From a virus, in the IMG/VR virus record IMGVR_UViG_3300000553_000035, positions 11,157 through 63,142 of that record: a DNA stretch of 51,986 bases, one strand, 5' to 3'. The first letter of the stretch is position 1. Each line of letters opens with the position of its first letter. This document shows, one piece after another, positions 46,849-51,986 of this stretch. A program made the position numbers and the translations under genes. The notes under the pieces are model-generated. The model saw only the letters and a list, made by a program, of their open reading frames with translations, searched no databases and had not been told where the DNA came from.

Positions 46849-47715
46849 TTATGCTCCACCCATGTTGACTGCCGCATATTGGAAGTGAGGACGTGCTGGG
46901 TTAGTAAACATACGAGGGATAAGACCACCAGCAACAAGAAGGCTTCTCTTGGAACCAACCATGAATTGACGTTTCATCTGACGGAGTTGCTTATCAGCTA
47001 CTTCCTTGTCAAATAGATACAATTGCCACCAACGGTTGTAGTAATCTCTACGATCCATCCAGGCAGCATTCATGCCTGTTGGAGATGGTTGTTCAATATA
47101 GTTACGGGCAATATGTTTTAAAAAGTGAGCATACGTTTGACTTGCCAATACTCCATAATAAGTACTTGGATATGGAACTTGAGCATTTAGACCAATTTGA
47201 TATGCTGGAGAAAATATAGGTTGAAATTCAAAGTTAATGTAGTCAATGGTTTCGTCTTGCATAACCATTGCAACTTCTTCGTACATCATAAAACCACTTT
47301 GTTGTAGTTCTTGAAGGTATGGTCCACCAGCAGTTGAGTCGAAGCTTTTGTCAAGTCTGTGTACAATACCAGTTACAATTTGACGTTCGTCATAACCTAA
47401 ATTAGACCAATATGGCATCTGATCAGTAACAACAATGCTATCAACGTAGATTCTTGGACTTCCACTAATAGTATAATTCCAAGTTATATTGTAATTACCT
47501 TGAACAGATGTTTGATTGGCATTAAGCATGTACTGATATGTTCCAACGCTTTCATACGTTGCTACTGTGCCAGGAGCTACTACAACTGTGCCGTTGTCTG
47601 CATTGATTACGCTAAGTGTTACTAATTGATTGTCAGGGTCAGTAAGAACACCTTGTGAGTAGGTCATAATGCCTACTGGCTCTACTGCATATTGTGGGAA
47701 GGGGCGTACTCTCAT
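46849..47715 (-). CDS. Neck/head-tail connector protein with Ig-like start
   Basis: 288 residues. The first 100 form an Ig-like domain (VTLSVINADNGTVVVAPGTV; YQYMLNANQTSVQGNYNITW), as in the N-terminal domain of many phage virion proteins. Helices follow (YDERQIVTGIVHRLDKSFDS; QTYAHFLKHIARNYIEQ), then YDKEVADKQLRQMKRQF-like text and SKRSLLVAGGLIPRMFTN. It lies immediately before the zinc-bearing neck gene. The helical part resembles adaptor proteins that bind below the portal. Exact ring not assigned. Confidence 0.6.
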   Translation of the reverse strand: MRVRPFPQYAVEPVGIMTYSQGVLTDPDNQLVTLSVINADNGTVVVAPGTVATYESVGTYQYMLNANQTSVQGNYNITWNYTISGSPRIYVDSIVVTDQMPYWSNLGYDERQIVTGIVHRLDKSFDSTAGGPYLQELQQSGFMMYEEVAMVMQDETIDYINFEFQPIFSPAYQIGLNAQVPYPSTYYGVLASQTYAHFLKHIARNYIEQPSPTGMNAAWMDRRDYYNRWWQLYLFDKEVADKQLRQMKRQFMVGSKRSLLVAGGLIPRMFTNPARPHFQYAAVNMGGA

Positions 47716-47727
47716 GTTTATCCTTAA

Positions 47728-49467
47728 TTAAAATCCAATAGTTGCTGTGCCTTTTGGCCAACGAATCATAAGAAGACCAGATCCACCAGCTGAGGCGTTA
47801 ACAGCATTAGGTCCTGCTCCTCCACCACCTCCACCACCAGTGTTTGCAACTCCTGCAGTAGATTGTGTAATGCTGCTGCTGTTAGATGCTCCAGTACCAC
47901 CACCACCGGCACCACCAACTCCATTAGCACCAGCATTATTATTTGCTCCTCCACCACCTCCACCACCACCGTAGTAGCCAAATACACTAGTACTAGTTGC
48001 GGTTGCCCAAGCTGAATCAGTTAGGGTTATACCGGTTCCACCATTCTCTGTACCAGCTCCACTAGCTCCAGCTCCACCAACTCCACCACCTCCACCGCCC
48101 CAGTAGCTTGGTATATTTCCATAGCCAGAACCACCAGCGTAGATACCTGCTCCACCAGCATTATTATTTGCTCCTCCACCACCAGCGCCATTTGCACCAG
48201 TGTAAGCAGGAGCACTGGTACCACCAGCGCTACCTCCGACAGCATTGTAGGCACCATATCCACCACCAAAACCTGTATAAAGAACAGCACCACCAGAGGG
48301 TTGAATAAGAGTTGCACCACCTGAGCCACCATTTGAGGAACTACCAGCAGCTCCACCAGCTCCAATAGTTATTGCATAAGGGTTAACAGACAATGTTGTA
48401 GCTGATTTTTGATATACTGCACCAGCTCCACCACCACCTCCTGGAACATAAACACCTGCAGATAGAGTCTTATATGCTCCACCTCCACCACCGCCTCCAA
48501 CTAATACAAATTCTGCATTGTTAAGTGCTGATATAGAAACAGTAAATGAACCAGTTGAAGTCCAAACAGCATAATCGTAGGTACTGTCTGAGTAATGTGT
48601 TGCATTCGTAGCAGTAACATTAGGCAGTGGATTAGGAATAATACCTGTTCCAGTAGCGCTTGTTTGTGCGCCACCTGCGGTGATAGAAATAACTGTTGGT
48701 GTGTAAGTTATTCCCTTGGTGAAAGAGCCTGTGACAACTGCTGAGTTTGTTCCGTAAGCTACGCTTGTATAGAATGACGTTGAGTCAGATCCAACCATAA
48801 GAGCAACATATGTTGCTGGGGTTGTTCCAGATCCTGCAGGAGTCCATGAAATTGTTGTTGATGTGGTTGTTACAGAACTTGTTAATACACCGGTTACGGC
48901 GCTTGGAAGAGGGTTAGGGATAATAGCAGTTGTAGTTGCTGATGTACTACTACCACCAGTGTTTTGAGCAACAACCGTTGGAGTGTATGATGCACCAGCT
49001 TGGAATACATTAGTATATGTAGTTCCATAAAGAGTAAAAGTTTTACTACCATTAAGGGTTGCAATGTTTGTAGCATATGGTACAGAAGTGCTAACTTGAT
49101 CATATGGTGAAGAGCAAGTAAGAGCAACACTATAAGTAGTTGGTTGTGAATATTGAGTGTTAGCGGACGTTGGTGTCCAAGCCACCGTTGCACTAGAGTA
49201 ACTAATAGATGAAGTATTTACACCTGTTACTGCTGCTGGTGGGTAAAGAAGATTTTGAGGTGTTCCTGGAGTACGGCCTATTGCATTATTAGCAATTACG
49301 TTAACTACAGCAACAGGTTCAATAGGATTAGTTATACCTGACATTGTATATGTTGTTGCTGACTGTGTAGAACTAGTAAATCCATTATTTGCATCAGAAT
49401 ATGTATAGTTATCAGCTAAACTATGTAATGGATTAGTATCAACATTAGTAATTACAATGTTGATGAA
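47728..49467 (-). CDS. Fn3/glycine-rich tail adhesin, C-terminal part of a frame-split gene
   Basis: 579 residues read from the T4 run. It has three Fn3-like repeats (PPAAVTGVNTSSISYSSATV; PSAVTGVLTSSVTTTSTTIS; each ending 'IIPNPLP'), then a domain with FVLVGGGGGGGAYKTLSAGV and over 200 residues of GG- and GGG-rich text with GANNNAG units, ending LLMIRWPKGTATIGF. Glycine-rich stretches of this sort can form polyglycine-II bundles at the tips of phage fibres. The frame stays open up to a TTG at 49509, but neither that nor the ATG at 49473 has a ribosome site. A host-binding role is likely. Confidence 0.65.
   Translation of the reverse strand, partial: FINIVITNVDTNPLHSLADNYTYSDANNGFTSSTQSATTYTMSGITNPIEPVAVVNVIANNAIGRTPGTPQNLLYPPAAVTGVNTSSISYSSATVAWTPTSANTQYSQPTTYSVALTCSSPYDQVSTSVPYATNIATLNGSKTFTLYGTTYTNVFQAGASYTPTVVAQNTGGSSTSATTTAIIPNPLPSAVTGVLTSSVTTTSTTISWTPAGSGTTPATYVALMVGSDSTSFYTSVAYGTNSAVVTGSFTKGITYTPTVISITAGGAQTSATGTGIIPNPLPNVTATNATHYSDSTYDYAVWTSTGSFTVSISALNNAEFVLVGGGGGGGAYKTLSAGVYVPGGGGGAGAVYQKSATTLSVNPYAITIGAGGAAGSSSNGGSGGATLIQPSGGAVLYTGFGGGYGAYNAVGGSAGGTSAPAYTGANGAGGGGANNNAGGAGIYAGGSGYGNIPSYWGGGGGGVGGAGASGAGTENGGTGITLTDSAWATATSTSVFGYYGGGGGGGGANNNAGANGVGGAGGGGTGASNSSSITQSTAGVANTGGGGGGGAGPNAVNASAGGSGLLMIRWPKGTATIGF
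47928..47958. repeat. 31-bp direct repeat, copy 1
   Basis: Identical to 48153-48183, inside the glycine-rich part of the adhesin. It encodes a GGANNNAG-type unit. Such repeats may allow length change by recombination. Confidence 0.8.
48153..48183. repeat. 31-bp direct repeat, copy 2
   Basis: Second copy of the 31-bp repeat at 47928-47958, 225 bp away (in frame), within the same glycine-rich region. Confidence 0.8.
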
Positions 49468-50206
49468 AACCATTATTACCAGATTTGGTAGCTGTAAAGG
49501 TTGGAGCAACCGTAGGAGCAGTCAATGGGTTAGGAGTCAAAACAATATTTGCTCCACTGGCGCTCGTTCCAGCAAAATTTTGTGATTGAACATAAAACGT
49601 ATATGGCATTCCTGTAAGAAATCCATGGTTCATAAGACCTGTAACAGTTGGTGATGTGCCTGGTCCAGATATAGTTAAAGTTGCACTATCTTGTGTTGTT
49701 AAACCAGTTCCAATATTGGTAAGTGTTCCAGTGGCAGAAAGTATGTAACTTGCAGCATTTGGAACTTGAAGAAATGTATATTGAACTCCACTAAGAGACG
49801 TAATAACTACAGAAAGACCTGAAGGAGTTGCTGTAGCAATAAATGGTTCTACTTGGTTGCTTGCATTACCATATTTACTATTACCATACTTATTGCTTGC
49901 ATATCCTTCAAATTGATAATAAGCATTTGCAACAAATGGATAAGTAATTGTTAGTGGATTTGTAGCGCCTGTGATTGTGGTTCCACTAATAGCAACCAAC
50001 GGTGACCCACTAAAAGCAGTCACTCCATAACTAGTCGCTGGATGACCCAATGGATTAGGTGTTAAATAAACGTTAACAACAGAATTATCTCCTGAAGTCG
50101 TTCCACCTGAAATAACTACGGCACCTGAGATGGTGTCAATGAATGGAGGCTGTGGTTGCAAGTGAGCCGACGCTTCCGAAGCAATGATCCCAGGAATAAT
50201 AGGCAT
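49445..50206 (-). CDS. Fn3-type tail adhesin, N-terminal part of a frame-split gene
   Basis: 253 residues. MPIIPGIIASEASAHLQPQP starts it; Fn3-like modules follow, separated by 'LTPNPL' linkers, the same linker type found in the other half. The last in-register residues are PTFTATKSGNNGF; after the TTTT run the zero frame ends within six residues (HQHCNY). The next frame continues INIVITNVDTNPLHSLADNY, which completes the strand pattern of the module. I read both halves as one protein of about 825 residues. Confidence 0.65.
   Translation of the reverse strand: MPIIPGIIASEASAHLQPQPPFIDTISGAVVISGGTTSGDNSVVNVYLTPNPLGHPATSYGVTAFSGSPLVAISGTTITGATNPLTITYPFVANAYYQFEGYASNKYGNSKYGNASNQVEPFIATATPSGLSVVITSLSGVQYTFLQVPNAASYILSATGTLTNIGTGLTTQDSATLTISGPGTSPTVTGLMNHGFLTGMPYTFYVQSQNFAGTSASGANIVLTPNPLTAPTVAPTFTATKSGNNGFHQHCNY
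49466..49469 (-). other. Frame change at a TTTT run in the adhesin gene
   Basis: On the minus strand AAT GGT TTT CAT leads to an early stop, while dropping one T gives AAT GGT TTC ATC AAC and joins the two halves in a natural Fn3 module. Options are a homopolymer sequencing error, a real inactivating or phase-variable indel, or a +1 translational shift. Nothing resembling a classical +1 signal was seen. Confidence 0.45.
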
Positions 50207-50209
50207 AAT

Positions 50210-50959
50210 TTAAATTATGTCTCCGGTAACAACCCAAACATTTTGTGAACCAATTTGATTACCAATCCATATAGCAGTTGCAGTACTGTATATTTGTCGA
50301 AGTTGTGGGTTGTTACCATTATTTAAGGAACCTGTTGAAATAATAGTTGCTCCACCAGAGAAAGTTACAGTACCACTAGTCATTTGAATAAATGTAACTT
50401 GTTGTCCATAACCAATACCACTGGCAGGCAATTGGATAGCACAATTACCACTAATTTGAACAATGTTGTTAATGTCTGTAGAATTAGCAATATACGTTGC
50501 TGCCCCATAATTAGTATCCCAAATATATTGAACTGATCCAGCGGGAATATAATTTGACCAATATGGCGCTGAGCTAGTTCCTGAAGCACTGGAAATAAAG
50601 AATTGACCACTAGCAGTAGGTGATGGAAAATCACCATTGTTTATCTGGTTTATAATACCAAAATCAGTGATGAGCGGACCAGCAACCCATGGAACAGTTC
50701 CACTAACACCAGTAGTTACAGGGCCAAACCCACCTTCTGCTTGGCGTTGTACAATAGCAACAGTAGATGTTCCGCTGCTTGTTACATAAATGATTTCTTG
50801 TGTTCCGGTAGCACCATAATATCCTGGATTAAGTACTACTGGGACGTATGTTCCAGCCACTGGTGTAGGCCAATTAGTACCGGTAATAGTGGTTTGACCA
50901 CCATTAACAATACCAGAAGCAATGCCATAGGCAAAATCTAAACGAGAACGTGTTGCCAT
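50210..50959 (-). CDS. Tail fibre-type structural protein
   Basis: 249 residues, beta-rich and Gly/Ser/Thr-rich. MATRSRLDFAYGIASGIVNG, NPGYYGATGTQEIIYVTSSG and AGSVQYIWDTNYGAATYIA suggest N-terminal attachment followed by a short fibre domain; the end, GYGQQVTFIQMTSGTVTFSG ... ATAIWIGNQIGSQNVWVVTG, is a beta-helix-like fibre tip fold. It lies between the endolysin and adhesin genes. Likely a fibre or adhesin accessory; the receptor is unknown. Confidence 0.6.
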   Translation of the reverse strand: MATRSRLDFAYGIASGIVNGGQTTITGTNWPTPVAGTYVPVVLNPGYYGATGTQEIIYVTSSGTSTVAIVQRQAEGGFGPVTTGVSGTVPWVAGPLITDFGIINQINNGDFPSPTASGQFFISSASGTSSAPYWSNYIPAGSVQYIWDTNYGAATYIANSTDINNIVQISGNCAIQLPASGIGYGQQVTFIQMTSGTVTFSGGATIISTGSLNNGNNPQLRQIYSTATAIWIGNQIGSQNVWVVTGDII

Positions 50960-50965
50960 TTAATC

Positions 50966-51457
50966 CTACTTTGCAGGTGGTGTGTGAATTGATTGAGCGT
51001 TGATTGCATTAGTGTTGAAACGTAGGTAGGTCTGTGGCAAACGACCATCTTGATTGACGTGGCAATAGCTTGGATCCCCGGCCTGTCCATGGGACACCGT
51101 GAGAGGGTTCTTTGCGTTAAGACCTGATACGTCAACTACGAGTGCTGTGTGCCAGCCGGTTCCTGGGCCATAAACGATTACGTCGCCTGGCAGGACATCC
51201 TTGAGGGCAATCTTGTGACCGTGTGCGAGTAGTGTGCCGGTGTAACCGGTGTGGTTGTAGCTCTGAGCATTTGGATCAGGAGCGCCAGCCCAGTTGTAGC
51301 AGAGGGTAACAAAGGCTGAGCAGTCGGCGGTCACTGGCAGTTTGCCTGGGTGTCCAATACCCGACATACGTTGAGGTCCTTCTGAGTAGGTGAACTTGGC
51401 GTGGTTAGTGGCACCCCATTTGGCCCAAGCTACGATGGTATCTCTTACGTCAGTCAT
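50966..51457 (-). CDS. NlpC/P60-like endolysin
   Basis: 163 residues. A cysteine peptidase core: PVTADCSAFVTLCYNWAG (Cys46), LKDVLPGDVIVYGPGTGWHT (His103), with ALVVDVSG after it, the D-C-S ... G-D-x-x-x-Y ... W-H order of NlpC/P60 and CHAP-like enzymes. No signal peptide and no separate wall-binding domain. It would cut peptidoglycan peptides at lysis; a virion role is possible since fibre genes flank it. The gene is visibly richer in G and C than its neighbours, which may reflect recent acquisition. Start follows AAAGGAAAATC. Confidence 0.75.
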   Translation of the reverse strand: MTDVRDTIVAWAKWGATNHAKFTYSEGPQRMSGIGHPGKLPVTADCSAFVTLCYNWAGAPDPNAQSYNHTGYTGTLLAHGHKIALKDVLPGDVIVYGPGTGWHTALVVDVSGLNAKNPLTVSHGQAGDPSYCHVNQDGRLPQTYLRFNTNAINAQSIHTPPAK

Positions 51458-51471
51458 GATTTTCCTTTTTA

Positions 51472-51669
51472 TTATGGTTGTGGATCTGGGTTTACAAAAG
51501 TAGTGCCGTTATACGTCCAACCAATAGATGCTGGGTTGTCAACAGTGTATTCAACAGCGTTTACAGCATCTATCATTGATGGAACGGCATTTAGTGCTAT
51601 TTCAAGACTGTTGGCTACTATTACGTTTATTACTACGTTATTAGCGTCAAGAATGGCAAAAGTTAACAT
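51472..51669 (-). CDS. Short fibre-associated protein
   Basis: 65 residues: MLTFAILDANNVVINVIVAN, SLEIALNAVPSMIDAVN, then NPASIGWTYNGTTFVNPDPQP. The 'A.ID.NNVV.N.IVA' start and 'IGW.Y.G..F..P' ending form a common short phage protein found beside fibre and lysis genes, similar to the start of tail-fibre assembly proteins. GGAAAATATGTTAAC surrounds the start. Function not established. Confidence 0.6.
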   Translation of the reverse strand: MLTFAILDANNVVINVIVANSLEIALNAVPSMIDAVNAVEYTVDNPASIGWTYNGTTFVNPDPQP

Positions 51670-51703
51670 ATTTTCCTCAATAATCCTATAATCTATGGTG
51701 GAT

Positions 51704-51986
51704 TTAGGTAGGTACTACATCTTCCCCGAGGTTATTCACAGGCTCCGAATAGTCACCTGGCTGGTCATTTTCAGATGTGTACTCCCCAACAACGTCTGGG
51801 TTGTTAGGTGTAACATAGAAATTGACCTCGTTGACTGGCTCAACCTTGGCAGATTCTACAGATCTTACATTCATTACTAGGCTGAGTCCATAGCGAACCA
51901 ATCCGACTGTTGTGGCAATTGCTCTTCTAAGATAAGTTCTACCCTTGGTAGTACCAATTTCATAGCTAACCGTGGCAGTGGCGTAT
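51704..51986 (-). CDS. C-terminal end of an unknown virion-region protein (cut by window edge)
   Basis: The frame is open to the edge, giving at least 93 residues: YATATVSYEIGTTKGRTYLR, RAIATTVGLVRYGLSLVMNV, then an acidic tail with VNEVNFYVTPNNPDVVGEYT and NLGEDVVPT. A TTG at 51901 could start a shorter product, but the reading frame upstream is clearly coding. Hydrophobic residues are too scattered for a membrane span. Not recognised. Confidence 0.55.
   Translation of the reverse strand, partial: YATATVSYEIGTTKGRTYLRRAIATTVGLVRYGLSLVMNVRSVESAKVEPVNEVNFYVTPNNPDVVGEYTSENDQPGDYSEPVNNLGEDVVPT

Noticed and set aside
47747-47974. Plus-strand proline-rich frame opposite the adhesin
   Set aside because: It is the mirror of glycine codons (GGN read as NCC) in the glycine-rich adhesin; no ribosome site and no minus-strand break.
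47928-48183. CRISPR-like or mobile repeat
   Set aside because: Only two copies, in frame, within glycine-rich coding sequence; explained by repeated GGANNNAG units.

Overview
This window is a continuous piece of a contractile-tailed (myovirus-type) bacteriophage genome. Every gene I can support lies on the minus strand, so transcription runs from base 51986 towards base 1. A tail sheath, a tail tube, a gp25-like wedge protein and a baseplate J protein establish the contractile tail. A WhiB-family protein and an Rpf-like transglycosylase point to an actinobacterial host. The DNA is AT-rich by eye, which argues against classical high-GC hosts; a low-GC, possibly freshwater, actinobacterium is a reasonable inference but not proven. 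No terminase, portal, capsid or integrase gene is present, so the rest of the genome lies outside.

Layout in transcription order. (1) 51986-49445: end of an unknown structural gene, a short fibre-associated protein, an NlpC/P60-like endolysin, a fibre protein, and a long Fn3/glycine-rich adhesin that is split by a one-base frame change. (2) 47715-41844: neck and completion proteins, sheath, tube and an abundant-looking virion protein. (3) 41795-38477: the two tail assembly chaperone frames, joined by a textbook -1 slippery heptamer (C CCA AAA), then the tape measure. (4) 38473-25791: hub with an embedded NlpC/P60 domain, tail-collar fibre protein, gp25-like wedge, gpJ-like protein, a split baseplate gene and a 1054-residue structural protein.

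(5) 25794-22791: a probably leaderless promoter, a SNF2-type helicase, an Rpf-like cell-wall enzyme, and whiB behind a GC-rich folded leader. (6) 22782-18590: three glycosyltransferases and a methyltransferase, small proteins, and tRNA-Arg(TCT) and tRNA-Tyr(GTA) genes one base apart. (7) 18530-2129: the replication and recombination block, tightly overlapped: a proteasome-like Ntn hydrolase, a MerR-like protein, a 5'-3' exonuclease, a LuxC-type acyl-CoA reductase homologue, helicase loader, DnaB-like helicase, DnaG-like primase, gp32-like SSB, GroES, DNA polymerase III alpha, a pyrimidine-dimer glycosylase family protein and RecA. (8) 2139-1: a train of tiny genes, many with CxxC...WVH zinc-ribbon-like motifs alternating with 26-residue membrane peptides, plus a MazG-like/DUF1599 protein and a PD-(D/E)xK nuclease.

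Most neighbouring genes overlap by ATGA or TAATG, which indicates long, translationally coupled transcripts. The most unusual items are the LuxC-like enzyme, two folded RNA regions (23081-23169 and 8501-8662), two genes split at homopolymers (29593-29597 and 49466-49469), and the small zinc-ribbon/membrane-peptide train. No CRISPR array, insertion sequence or integration site was seen.
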